Assembly: GCA_965247565.1 (NCBI GenBank)
Contig: CBDFHF010000002.1
Span: forward strand, 62,001 to 126,000
Source of the DNA: CBDFHF01 sp965247565
Lineage (GTDB): Bacteria > Pseudomonadota > Gammaproteobacteria > Methylococcales > Methylomonadaceae
DNA: 64,000 nt
Direction: 5' to 3'
Each line of letters opens with the position of its first letter. Position 1 is the first letter of the stretch. The notes under the pieces are model-generated. The model was given only the letters and a program-made list of their open reading frames with translations, ran no database searches and had not been told where the DNA came from. Position numbers and translations under genes: made by a program. Below are positions 36,601 through 44,391 of this stretch, piece after piece.

Positions 36601-36664
36601 ATTGTTTACCCTGTTTGTAGTGCCGGCTTTTTATTTGCTGTTAGCGCGGGATTATCAGAGATAG
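33629..36664 (+). CDS. RND multidrug efflux transporter, HAE1 family
   Basis: A 1011-residue inner-membrane proton antiporter of the AcrB/MexF type. It opens MKFTDLFVQRPVLASVVSLLILVVGL and has a large periplasmic domain between TM1 and TM2. TM4 carries the proton-relay Asp pair in IGLVVDDAIVVVENVHRHIEEG. The repeat half contains GLITLIGLIAKNGILIVEFANQ and RLRPILMTTISMIVAMVPLL. Start GTG 33629 is coupled to the adaptor gene. Substrates cannot be read from sequence. The IS5 element at 36732 lies 67 bp downstream. Confidence 0.94.
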   Translation: MKFTDLFVQRPVLASVVSLLILVVGLRAIAALELRQYPETENTVVTISTVYPGANSELVKGFITTPLQQAIAEADGIDYLSSNSKQGTSTIEAHMRLNYDANAAVAEIQAKVASQRNVLPANAEDPVITSQTGESTALMYVALYSDTMQPSQITEYMLRVVQPKIQAVPGVGRAKLLGNKTFAMRVWLDINRMAALGVTADDVYEVLRNNNYLSGAGQTKGNFVTLNLTATTDIDNEQAFQKLVVAERNGTLIRLSDVAKTELGSEDYDSVNWYKGKMAIFMGIEQAPGSNPLTVAKLVRTALKGIDADLPSELHILLPYDASQFIEDSIDEVFSTLVEAVAIVLLIIYLSLGSLRAALIPAVTVPLSLIGGAFLMLAMGFSINLLTMLAMVLAIGLVVDDAIVVVENVHRHIEEGSTRLQAAINGARELGLPVIAMTTTLIAVYAPIGFMGGLVGTLFTEFAFTLAGAVLISGVVALTLAPMLSSRFLKEKGTPGRFEHAVEGFFTGLAEWYRRLLHRVLEYPSAMLGFAVVVIVSIYFMFNFSVKELAPTEDQSILFFMATGPQTATLKYNEAYTKELINVFETIPEYKESFLLLGFQGAANIVFGGFKLPSTTERQRSQMLIQPELQAKVNQIAGFQTAVFPRPSLPGSGGGLPLQFVIITDADYSQLEQVANQLVDTAMKSGRFLFMMKDVEYTQPKATLVIDRNRAADLGISMSEIGKNLASLLGGSYVNRFSLQGRSYKVIPQVDDLSRMDVSKFDQYYLRTASGGQVPLSSLVKIEKSVEPSKRSQFQQLNSLTVSGLMTPGVALGDAMAYLQEQAKQSFPQGFNWDYTGASRQYAQQGSALIITFFMSILVIYLVLAAQFESWRDPLIILISVPLSIASALAFLMLGFASINIYTQVGLITLIGLIAKNGILIVEFANQLQMTEKLSKAKAIEQAATIRLRPILMTTISMIVAMVPLLMASGPGAASRFDIGLVIASGLGVGTLFTLFVVPAFYLLLARDYQR

Positions 36665-36731
36665 CTCAGCCATATAAATCGACTTCGCAGAGAATAAATA
36701 GAAAACGCCTTGCGGTTTATGATTGTCTTAT

Positions 36732-38060
36732 GGGAACCTCTATAAATTCAAATTTAAGTCACCCCCTAGTAATTCTGCTAATTTTTTTCGACTTTATTTT
36801 AAAATCAGGGTGCATTCCGGCTATTTGAAGTAAAAACCGCATCAAATCCCCGTGTTTTGAGATTATTTCCCCGTTTTTATGCCACTGTGGGCGCACCTTT
36901 CCTGTACGGGTTCATCACATCTCGTTTAATCAACTGTATCAAACGCTTCATGTTGTACACTAAATTCATCAAACCAATTTTGACTTTGGCTCGTTGCAAA
37001 CCGATGGTGCGAACTAAATGCCCACCCATTGCCGCCTGTGCACCAAACACATGTTCGACTCGGGCTCTGACTTTTGACTTCGTCCGGTTTGATAACTTTT
37101 GTTCTTCGGTTAAGGGTTTGCCTCGTGTGCCTTTTTCACAAACCTGGCTCTCAATATCGGCGTTAGCTAAGCGCTGCTCCTGGGCTTCTGAACGATAAGC
37201 ACTGTCGGCATAAACCGCTCGTTTATTGCCCTCCACATCGATTGCCTGGTCGAGTAATTCATCGAATACCTGACTGTCGTGAACCGCCGCATGGGTGACT
37301 GAATAGCTTTGTATGAGCTTGTTTTCCTCATCCGTGTTGATGTGATTTTTATAGCCGTAATGCTTCTCATCGTTTTTCTTTGTCCAGCGCGCTTCGGTAT
37401 CTTTCTGCCGACGCTTGGCCTGAACCTCCGGCTTATCCCATGCCTCAGGCACTTGCCCTTCTTTAATCTGGGCGTTTTCTTCACGGCTATTGCGTTGCTT
37501 GGGGACTTCGACAAAGGTGGCATCAATCATCTGCCCCGCTCGAGCCGCATAACCTTGCGCCGCCAGTTGTCCATGAAACCGGGCAAACAACTCCTCAACC
37601 AAGTTTAGATCCTTAAGCCGTTCGCGAAACCTCCACACGGTTTTCGAATCCGGCACTTTATCTTCTAATTGCAAACCCAGAAAACGCAGGAAGCTGAACC
37701 GATCCCGAATCTGATATTCGATGCCATCATCCGATAAATTGTGCAGCTGCTGGAGTACCAAAATCTTGAACATCAGCACCCCATCGAACGGCTTGGCGCC
37801 TGCCTGACTTTTTCTATCCTTTTCATGCAGGCGCTTAAGTTCAGGCCGAAACGCTTCCCAGTCTATCCGGGCTTTCAATCCTACCAAAGGGTCTCCCATT
37901 TTGGTTAGTTGCGCGGCTCTTTCTTCTACGTCGAATAATCCAGGTTGGCGGGGTTTCATGGGACGGTTCTCTATCAGTGGACTCACTGTTATTATCTCAT
38001 TTCAGTGCCATTGCTTCCCGTCAAAAATCGCTGTGAGGTGGGGTATTTTTAGAGATCCCC
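36732..38060 (-). mobile_element. Complete IS5-family insertion sequence
   Basis: A 1329-bp element. Imperfect inverted repeats GGGAACCTCTATAAAT (36732-36747) and the complement of ATTTTTAGAGATCCCC (38045-38060) agree at 13 of 16 positions, and TTAT flanks both ends (36728-36731 and 38061-38064) as the target duplication. One transposase gene fills it. Intact IRs, direct repeats and gene indicate a recent insertion, in the gap after the RND operon and just upstream of a ParD relic. Confidence 0.85.
36877..37986 (-). CDS. IS5-family transposase
   Basis: A 369-residue DDE transposase of the IS5 family. The N-terminal helical DNA-binding region (FKILVLQQLHNLSDDGIEYQI, LGLQLEDKVPDSKTVWRFRERL) is typical. 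Catalytic residues are D155 in MIDATFVEVPKQR, D261 in VYADSAYRS and E311 in RARVEHVFG. The frame is unbroken, so the enzyme is probably active. ATG 37959 (MKPRQPGLFDVEER) is an alternative start. Confidence 0.92.
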   Translation of the reverse strand: MSPLIENRPMKPRQPGLFDVEERAAQLTKMGDPLVGLKARIDWEAFRPELKRLHEKDRKSQAGAKPFDGVLMFKILVLQQLHNLSDDGIEYQIRDRFSFLRFLGLQLEDKVPDSKTVWRFRERLKDLNLVEELFARFHGQLAAQGYAARAGQMIDATFVEVPKQRNSREENAQIKEGQVPEAWDKPEVQAKRRQKDTEARWTKKNDEKHYGYKNHINTDEENKLIQSYSVTHAAVHDSQVFDELLDQAIDVEGNKRAVYADSAYRSEAQEQRLANADIESQVCEKGTRGKPLTEEQKLSNRTKSKVRARVEHVFGAQAAMGGHLVRTIGLQRAKVKIGLMNLVYNMKRLIQLIKRDVMNPYRKGAPTVA

Positions 38061-38107
38061 TTATGTATGTTTTATGTAAGTATCTTGTTAAACGAAGGGG
38101 TGAAATC

Positions 38108-38388
38108 ATGCATATCAATCTATCGCCAGAAATTGAGCACTATCTAAAACAAAGGTAGGGACGGGGTTTTACAGTAACGCCTCGGAGGTAGTACGTGATG
38201 CTATCCGCCGCATGTGGGAGGAAGATGAAAAACTGGACAAACTGCGTGTAGCGATACAGGTTGGCGAAGAGCAACTGGAACGAGGGGGTGGGCTTGCTTG
38301 CTCAGCAGAACGTTTAGATAGTATCACCGAAATGGCGTTCGCTAACGCCAGCGCCGGCAAACAAGTTAACGCTGATGTCAGTCCCTGA
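38108..38388 (+). pseudogene. ParD-like antitoxin with a one-base frameshift
   Basis: ATG 38108 opens MHINLSPEIEHYLKQR and hits TAG. Shifting one base restores GFYSNASEVVRDAIRRMWEEDEKLD, the ParD-type C-terminal part that runs to TGA 38386-38388. The simplest reading is loss of one A in a run of A near 38150-38155 (KQKVGTGFYSNAS in the intact form). It probably expresses only a 16-residue stub. Confidence 0.75.
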
Positions 38389-38677
38389 TTTGGCATTATT
38401 TCTTTCACCACAAGCAGAAGACGACTTTGCAGATATTCTGCAATACACGTTGGAACATTGGGGAAAGGAATAAGTATTTACCTAGCGAGCTATTCTTGAC
38501 AAAGCACTGCAAACAATTCAGTAACACCCCAATCTTCTTCCACCACGACAGGAAATATCCGATGAGCTGGGGATATTTCCCGCAGGTCAACGCCTTATTG
38601 TAAATCGTGCAACAAAACAGGCCGTTTATTTGTCCCGAATACTGTATGCCCTTATGGGCATAAAGAAACATCTGTAA
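38375..38677 (+). pseudogene. ParE-like toxin with three in-frame stops
   Basis: ATG 38375 overlaps the end of the ParD relic, as in active parDE operons. MSVPDLALFLSPQAEDDFADILQ is a good ParE start, and the same frame is kept to TAA 38675-38677, ending with ILYALMGIKKHL. Stops occur at TAA 38471, TAG 38483 and TAA after LQTIQ; all three fall where a glutamine (CAA or CAG) would fit, suggesting C-to-T changes. The toxin is dead. From 38678 to 38949 I see no gene. Confidence 0.7.
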
Positions 38678-38949
38678 CGGGTTTTCGTAGGTTCAGTATT
38701 CCGCTATAACAAATCAACCTGACGATTGTAAGCCACTAACTAGAAGCCTATCCTGATTGCGAATGTTACAGCTGATCAGTCATTTCTATTAGTATTCCGC
38801 AAAAGGGTTCCGCTGGGCGGATGAGCTAGCGGACTTGATGAGCTTCACACTAATTTGTGAGTCCGACAAAATTTTCACCGGTCTGAGTTTACAAGATCGC
38901 CCAAATAGAATCACGTATAATACAGTCTTTTTTGAATCTGTTTGTGTGA

Positions 38950-39483
38950 ATGGCTAAACCACGCTTAGCCTGGGCAATTACTGGCTCGGGGCATTATATT
39001 GAAGAATGTCTGGCATTTTTGCTCACTTTGGACGCGGTTGATTTATACATCAGCCCAGCTGGTGAAGAAGTATTAAAAATGTACGGTATTGACCTAAACG
39101 ACATTCGCACCAAAATGCCGGTGTACCGGGATAAAGCAGCCTCTTCCCCGCCAGTCGGACATTTTTACAAAGGCTATTACCATACTTTTGTGATGGCGCC
39201 CACTACCTCCAACACTGTCGCTAAATGCGTGTTGGGTATTGCTGATAACTTGGTTACTAATCTGTATTCACAGTCCGGAAAATGTCGCGTACCCAGCATT
39301 GTTTATCCCTGTGACATTGCTCCGGAAATGGAAACGACAGCGCCCGGTGGCAAGGTTATGGTCTATCCGCGCAAGATCGATTTGGCTGCTACCGAGCAAC
39401 TACGGACGATTGAATACACCACTGTGGTGGAAAGCGTAGATGAATTAATCGCGGCGGTTAACGAGCGTTTGCAAGCTATATGA
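38950..39483 (+). CDS. dmrB: Flavoprotein of the C1-cofactor cluster (dihydromethanopterin reductase DmrB-like)
   Basis: A 177-residue flavoprotein of the archaeoflavoprotein/DmrB group. The N-terminus RLAWAITGSGHYIEE matches the FMN-binding G(S)GxY loop, and VMAPTTSNTVAKCVLGIADNLVTNL is the second flavin-contact block. Characterised members reduce dihydromethanopterin to tetrahydromethanopterin, the one-carbon carrier used for formaldehyde oxidation in methylotrophs. ATGA overlaps chain it to the next three genes (39480, 40868, 41428), one operon. The function assignment is by family and context. Confidence 0.8.
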   Translation: MAKPRLAWAITGSGHYIEECLAFLLTLDAVDLYISPAGEEVLKMYGIDLNDIRTKMPVYRDKAASSPPVGHFYKGYYHTFVMAPTTSNTVAKCVLGIADNLVTNLYSQSGKCRVPSIVYPCDIAPEMETTAPGGKVMVYPRKIDLAATEQLRTIEYTTVVESVDELIAAVNERLQAI

Positions 39484-40871
39484 GCGAACACATTCTGTTT
39501 TTAACCGGTAGGCTGGCAGAAAAACAGTTGCATAATATTTTGCAAAAAATGCAACCGGAATTTACTTATACGGTGTTCCAGCCTGGGGTTAAAGTCGCCG
39601 CTTTGATGACGGCGGATATGATCGCCAGGCGTTTGACCGATACTTTTGGTGCGGATCGCATTATTGTACCGGGCCGCTGTCGTGGGGATCTGGACGCTTT
39701 ATCTCAGCAGCTGAATGTCCCGGTTGAACGCGGCCCGGATGAACTGAAGGACTTGCCGCAATATTTCGGCAAAGCCGCCCATAAAATCGATTTAAGCCAA
39801 TACAGCGTAAAAATCTTTGCCGAAATTACCGATGCGCCGCATTTGAGTGTGCCAGAAGTGATCAAACGCGCAGAGTATTACCGAAACAATGGTGCGGATA
39901 TCATTGATATCGGCTGTTTGCCCAGCACTGATTTTCCGCATCTGGAAGACATTATTCAGTCGTTGAAACAAGCGGGCTTTTTGGTGAGTATTGATTCGTT
40001 AGAAGCTGATGACTTGCTCAGAGGCGGTAAAGCGGGCGCGGACTATATGCTGAGCCTGCATGAAAGTACGCTGTGGATTGCTGATGAAGTGGCCGCCACG
40101 CCCATTTTAATCCCCGAACAGCACAAAGATTTGGCGTCATTAGATCGCAGCATTCAGGCGTTGCAAGCCAAAAATCGTGCGTTTATTGTGGATCCAATCT
40201 TGGACCCAATTCATTTCGGTTTTACCGAATCTATCGTACGCTATCATGAAGTCAGAAAAAATCATCCTGACATTGAGATAATGCTGGGTATTGGCAACTT
40301 AACCGAACTCACCCACGCCGACACTACCGGTATGAATGCCTTGTTGCTGGGCATTTGTTCGGAGCTTAATATTAAAAGCATTTTGGCGACGCAAGTCAGT
40401 AAACATGCGTGCCGCGCTGTGAAAGAAGCCGATCTGGCCAGACGCATCATGTACGCCGCAAAGCAACACGACATGCTGCCCAAACATATTGATCGCGGAT
40501 TAATGGCATTACATGAAACGTCCCCGTTCCCAAATCAACTGGAAGAAATTCAAGAGTGGGCGCGCGACATTAAAGATCCCAGTTACCGTGTGCAAACGAC
40601 CGTTGAGGGTGTGCATATTTTCAATCGTGACGGTTTCCACAGTGCTGTTGACCCGTTTGAACTTTATCCAAAGCTAGGAGTTGAAACAGACGGCGGACAT
40701 GCTTTCTATTTGGGGGTGCAATTAGCGCGCGCTGAAACGGCCTGGCTATTAGGCAAGCGCTTTACTCAGGATCAGCCTCTTGTTTGGGGCTGCGCTGTTG
40801 AATACAGCGCAGAAAGCATTGATCTACACACATTTAAACCCGCCGGAACAACTTTAAAAAAGCACTCATGA
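39480..40871 (+). CDS. Dihydropteroate synthase-like protein (DUF6513)
   Basis: A 463-residue protein. The middle has a pterin-binding TIM-barrel reminiscent of dihydropteroate synthase (FAEITDAPHLSVPEVIKRAEYYRNNGADIIDIG, then VSIDSLEADDLL and MLGIGNLTELTHADTTGMN). The N-terminal 130 residues are a separate domain (ILFLTGRLAEKQL, IIVPGRCRGDLDAL). Its homologues occur in archaea and in methylotroph H4MPT clusters. The role in tetrahydromethanopterin assembly is established only by association. Start ATG 39480 overlaps the stop of the previous gene. Confidence 0.8.
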   Translation: MSEHILFLTGRLAEKQLHNILQKMQPEFTYTVFQPGVKVAALMTADMIARRLTDTFGADRIIVPGRCRGDLDALSQQLNVPVERGPDELKDLPQYFGKAAHKIDLSQYSVKIFAEITDAPHLSVPEVIKRAEYYRNNGADIIDIGCLPSTDFPHLEDIIQSLKQAGFLVSIDSLEADDLLRGGKAGADYMLSLHESTLWIADEVAATPILIPEQHKDLASLDRSIQALQAKNRAFIVDPILDPIHFGFTESIVRYHEVRKNHPDIEIMLGIGNLTELTHADTTGMNALLLGICSELNIKSILATQVSKHACRAVKEADLARRIMYAAKQHDMLPKHIDRGLMALHETSPFPNQLEEIQEWARDIKDPSYRVQTTVEGVHIFNRDGFHSAVDPFELYPKLGVETDGGHAFYLGVQLARAETAWLLGKRFTQDQPLVWGCAVEYSAESIDLHTFKPAGTTLKKHS

Positions 40872-41431
40872 TTCAAGAAACTATTGTCACCACTCAGAAT
40901 GTAGCCGGTGTGGTCCATATCGCACCCATGGGTGTCCATACGCATCAGGATGAATTCATTATTCTGCCATTCCGTCCATCGGCTACCCTCAACAATTTGT
41001 TAGAAAACAAAGTTGCCGTTATTAATTTTTGCGATGATGTGCGTGTATTTGCCGGCTGTCTAACCGGACGCAGGGATTGGCCTGTAAAAGCGGCTGAAAA
41101 AATCACCGGGCAAGTTTTGGCTTGCGCTTTGGCGCACACCGAAGTCGAATTACGGCGCGTTGAAGAGGACGAAACTCGCCCCAAGTTATTTTGCCGGGCA
41201 GTACATTCGGTTAATCATGGGCCATTTAAAGGTTTTAACCGGGCTCAATACGCGGTTTTGGAAGCAGCTATTTTGGTGAGTCGATTAGGCATGTTACCGA
41301 TGACGAAAATACAATCGGAGTTAGATTATCTCCGCATTGGCTTGGATAAAACGGGCGGCGAAGCGGAGTTGGAAGCGTGGAGTTGGCTAATGCAAGTAAT
41401 TGATAATTATAAAAAAGAGGCAGCGCTATGA
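40868..41431 (+). CDS. DUF447 family protein of the C1-cofactor cluster
   Basis: A 187-residue protein, DUF447 family, with a split-barrel flavin-reductase-like N-terminus (TTQNVAGVVHIAPMGVHTHQDEFIILPFRPSATLNNLL). CDDVRVFAGCLTGRRDWP and RLGMLPMTKIQSELDYLRIG are further family blocks. It is found beside methanopterin or methanofuran genes in archaea and methylotrophs, but its reaction is not known to me. ATGA overlaps join it to both neighbours. Confidence 0.78.
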   Translation: MIQETIVTTQNVAGVVHIAPMGVHTHQDEFIILPFRPSATLNNLLENKVAVINFCDDVRVFAGCLTGRRDWPVKAAEKITGQVLACALAHTEVELRRVEEDETRPKLFCRAVHSVNHGPFKGFNRAQYAVLEAAILVSRLGMLPMTKIQSELDYLRIGLDKTGGEAELEAWSWLMQVIDNYKKEAAL

Positions 41432-42117
41432 CCAAAATGCTGGCTAGCGTTAATAGTTTAGCTGAAGCGCTGGAAGTCTTGGCGGCACAAGTTGACATTA
41501 TCGATCTAAAAGAGCCAGCCCAAGGCGCATTGGGCGCTTTAAGCACTGTTTTAGTTAAACAAATTGTCGATGAAATCCAGGGCAGCTGCCCCATTAGCGC
41601 TACGGTAGGCGATTTACCGATGCAACCGGAGCTAGTCAGCAATGCGGTAATAGCGATGGCGGCAACAGGCGTTGATTATGTAAAAATCGGTTTTTTCCCG
41701 GGCGGTGATTGGCAAGCTACGATCAGAAGTCTATCCGCATTAACACCATCCTTGGCATTGATCGCGGTATTATTTGCCGACACCCAGCCGAACTTCAACT
41801 TTTTAAGCGCCTTAAAAGAGGCTGGTTTTGCCGGTGTTATGCTGGATACTATGGACAAACAGCAGGGTTCTTTGCCTCAGTTGTTAGAGAAAGTCGCTAT
41901 CGCAACATTTGTTAGCTTAGCCAAACAACACGATTTACTATGCGGCTTGGCAGGTTCATTACGTTTACAAGATATTCCGGAGCTTTTGCCTTACCAGGCC
42001 GATTATCTGGGCTTTCGCGGAGCCTTATGCCGGCAACATAATCGCATAGCACAATTAGATCGACAGGCTATTCAACGTATACAGCTAGCGGTAAAAAATG
42101 ATGATCAACATTTATAA
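41428..42117 (+). CDS. mfnB: (5-formylfuran-3-yl)methyl phosphate synthase
   Basis: A 229-residue MfnB (DUF556) enzyme that condenses two glyceraldehyde-3-phosphate molecules into the furan phosphate precursor of methanofuran. The catalytic lysine K28 lies in IIDLKEPAQGALGAL, and a second conserved lysine in VMLDTMDKQQGSLPQLL. It acts in the same formaldehyde-oxidation cofactor route as the upstream genes. ATG 41428 overlaps the DUF447 stop. Last gene of the operon; no clear terminator was found in the 180 bp that follow. Confidence 0.88.
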   Translation: MTKMLASVNSLAEALEVLAAQVDIIDLKEPAQGALGALSTVLVKQIVDEIQGSCPISATVGDLPMQPELVSNAVIAMAATGVDYVKIGFFPGGDWQATIRSLSALTPSLALIAVLFADTQPNFNFLSALKEAGFAGVMLDTMDKQQGSLPQLLEKVAIATFVSLAKQHDLLCGLAGSLRLQDIPELLPYQADYLGFRGALCRQHNRIAQLDRQAIQRIQLAVKNDDQHL

Positions 42118-42296
42118 ACCAGCCATTTTTAACCCGCTTACAACCTATCTTTGCTGACTTTATTGAGTTAACACCAGGGTTCTAATAAAAAAGTTGCCCT
42201 TAACTGTGCTTTTCAATACCATTCTTTTCGCTGAGGTTTTTAAGCAATTGTTAAGAATCTCAGTCGCGCTTAACCATCATTCACTTTGGAGCTTAT

Positions 42297-43031
42297 ATGT
42301 ACTCAACAAAATCCAGGCTAGCAGATTCTGCACCGCCAATGCTTGCCATTGCGAGCGCTTTAATGCTGGCAGGCTATGGCCACACGGCACAAGCGTTTAC
42401 AAACGTGACACCCATTTGTAACTACTGCTCACATGTCACCGATTCTGTGACCAATAATAACGATGGCACCTGGACTTATGACTTTACAGTTCATAATGAC
42501 ACTTTTGCTTTAAGTTACGGTGGTTATGGTGGTTATGGCGGGTTTGTCACGCAAGAAATCGTCGACTGGGAATTACCCTATTTTGCCGATGCAGGCATAA
42601 ATAACATCTATTCTCCGTCTGGTTGGACTTATGCTATAGAGACAATAGGTACGCCGAATAATTCGTCTGGTTGGGATGGCGTTGCCGCTTGGCAAACACC
42701 AGGAGATCCGATGTACAAATGGCCTGCCAGCCCGTTTACCACCGCCACTCAAGTACTGCATTGGTACATTGATGACGCAAGCTCCATTGCGCCACAGGCT
42801 TCGCTAAGCGATTTCGGTTTTGATGCCGCTTATGGCTCTACTGCCGCCCCATACCAGGCATCCTGGGACGATACATTTATCCGAACCGGTGATCCGGCAT
42901 TTCCTAATGCATCTTTTAATATCCCTGCATCTCCCGCTGCCGTTGGCGCTGTACCCTTACCTGCACCACTGCTGTTATTTATGAGCGCCTTAGTACCATG
43001 GTTTGGCTTGTCACGGCGTAATCGCAAATAA
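42297..43031 (+). CDS. Exported protein with VPLPA (PEP-CTERM-type) sorting tail
   Basis: A 244-residue secreted protein. The signal peptide is followed by a small beta domain starting NVTPICNYCSHVTDSVTNNNDGTW. The C-terminus AVPLPAPLLLFMSALVPWF plus RRNRK is the VPLPA/helix/arginine sorting signal of exosortase systems, common in Methylococcales. A GGYGGYGG run lies in the middle. ATG 42297 follows TTGGAGC. Function beyond export is unknown. Confidence 0.8.
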   Translation: MYSTKSRLADSAPPMLAIASALMLAGYGHTAQAFTNVTPICNYCSHVTDSVTNNNDGTWTYDFTVHNDTFALSYGGYGGYGGFVTQEIVDWELPYFADAGINNIYSPSGWTYAIETIGTPNNSSGWDGVAAWQTPGDPMYKWPASPFTTATQVLHWYIDDASSIAPQASLSDFGFDAAYGSTAAPYQASWDDTFIRTGDPAFPNASFNIPASPAAVGAVPLPAPLLLFMSALVPWFGLSRRNRK

Positions 43032-43078
43032 CTTATTGATTGTTTTCGTAAGCAGTGATTGCTACGAGTTCTATTTTG

Positions 43079-43109
43079 CGGCGGCTTAAAGGTCGCCGTC
43101 TTTTTTATG
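43079..43109 (+). terminator. Rho-independent terminator
   Basis: A GC-rich hairpin (CGGCG with CGCCG in GCGGCGGC...GTCGCCGTC) is followed by six T. It ends the PEP-CTERM gene, 10 nt ahead of the glycosyltransferase start. Confidence 0.65.
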
Positions 43110-43119
43110 TTTTTTCAGT

Positions 43120-44310
43120 ATGAGCCGGATAGTTTTTTGCTGGGAGTTGGGCGGTGGTTATGGACATTACGGGCAAATAATACCGCTTGCCAGATCACTA
43201 CGCGATGCAGGCCATGAAATTTTTCTGATTTTTAAGGACTTGTCCCGTGCTCACCAAGTATTAGCGAATGAAAAATTCACTGTTTTACAAGCGCCGGTCT
43301 GGTTGCCTAGTCCCGTTGGGTTACCAACACCGGCCAATTATGCCGACATCTTATTGCACTCTGGCTATCTTGAAGCCGATTATTTACGTGGACTTTTAGA
43401 CGCGTGGCGCAGTCTTTTTTTATTGCTGTCGCCAAACCTGATTATTTTTAACCATAGCCCAACCGCGTTGTTAGCGGCCCGCGGACTCACTATAAACCGA
43501 ATAACTTTGGATCAGGGTTTTGGTTTACCGCCTCGCCTGCATCCTTTACCACCGATGCGTTGGTGGCAAAAGTCACAAGCCAGTTCAAATACGGAGCAGC
43601 GCGCCTTATCGAGTATTAATCACGCCTTGAGCAGTTTAAGATTACCCACATTGGCATCGATCGCTGATCTGTTTGAGACTGAGGAAAGTTTTTTATGCGC
43701 CTTTCCTGAACTTGATCACTATCCATTGCGCGATCCAAATACCCTCTATTGGGGCGCTATTTCTGATCTCCGCACTGGGGTTTCTGCGCGTTGGCCCATT
43801 GGTAAAGGTCTTCAGGTGTTTGTTTACATCAACCCTAGTTTTCCAGGGTTTTCCGAATTAATTGCCGCGTTGCAAAAATCACCTTGCCGAACGCTTCTAC
43901 ATGTGCCTGGATTATCGACAACGCAAATTAGCAAATACGAATCCGCCACCCTTATTTTTAGCAAACAACCGGTCAACATGAGCCAAGTTTGCAAGGAAGC
44001 TGATCTGGTTATTTGCCACTCTCCCGGCACCGGAACATCCGCACTTCTGGCCGGCAAGCCTGTGTTGCTTTTACCGACTCAAATGGAGCAAACCATGTTC
44101 AGTATGCGTGTAGAGCAACTTGGGGCAGGTATTAGGGTTGGTACGGAGGAGAAAAACACTCCATACAAAAAACTTATCAATGCGTTATTGACTAATAACA
44201 CTTATCTACTTGCGGCTCAGCGTTTCGCCGAACGCTACAAAGGTTTTGATGCGGCTGAACAGCTTAAAAAAATGACTACGCGTTGCCAAGAACTTCTGAA
44301 CAACCCATAA
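43120..44310 (+). CDS. Glycosyltransferase, GT-B fold (GT1/GT28-like)
   Basis: A 396-residue GT-B glycosyltransferase. The N-terminus has ELGGGYGHYGQIIPLARSLRDAGHE, the acceptor-side glycine loop with a His, and the C-terminal half holds the sugar-nucleotide motif CHSPGTGTSALLAGKPVLLLPTQMEQ. Relatives use UDP-sugars to modify lipids or small molecules. Acceptor unknown. It is not part of the arsenosugar operon, which runs on the other strand. Confidence 0.75.
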   Translation: MSRIVFCWELGGGYGHYGQIIPLARSLRDAGHEIFLIFKDLSRAHQVLANEKFTVLQAPVWLPSPVGLPTPANYADILLHSGYLEADYLRGLLDAWRSLFLLLSPNLIIFNHSPTALLAARGLTINRITLDQGFGLPPRLHPLPPMRWWQKSQASSNTEQRALSSINHALSSLRLPTLASIADLFETEESFLCAFPELDHYPLRDPNTLYWGAISDLRTGVSARWPIGKGLQVFVYINPSFPGFSELIAALQKSPCRTLLHVPGLSTTQISKYESATLIFSKQPVNMSQVCKEADLVICHSPGTGTSALLAGKPVLLLPTQMEQTMFSMRVEQLGAGIRVGTEEKNTPYKKLINALLTNNTYLLAAQRFAERYKGFDAAEQLKKMTTRCQELLNNP

Positions 44311-44391
44311 CCCGTTCTTTTACACAAGCGCTTGATTACCAACCAATCCGAATTTGTGTTACGTATATAGCTATTACATAAACTTATAAAT

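Noticed and set aside
38375..38677. Active ParE toxin
   Set aside because: Three in-frame stop codons interrupt the gene and its antitoxin is frameshifted.
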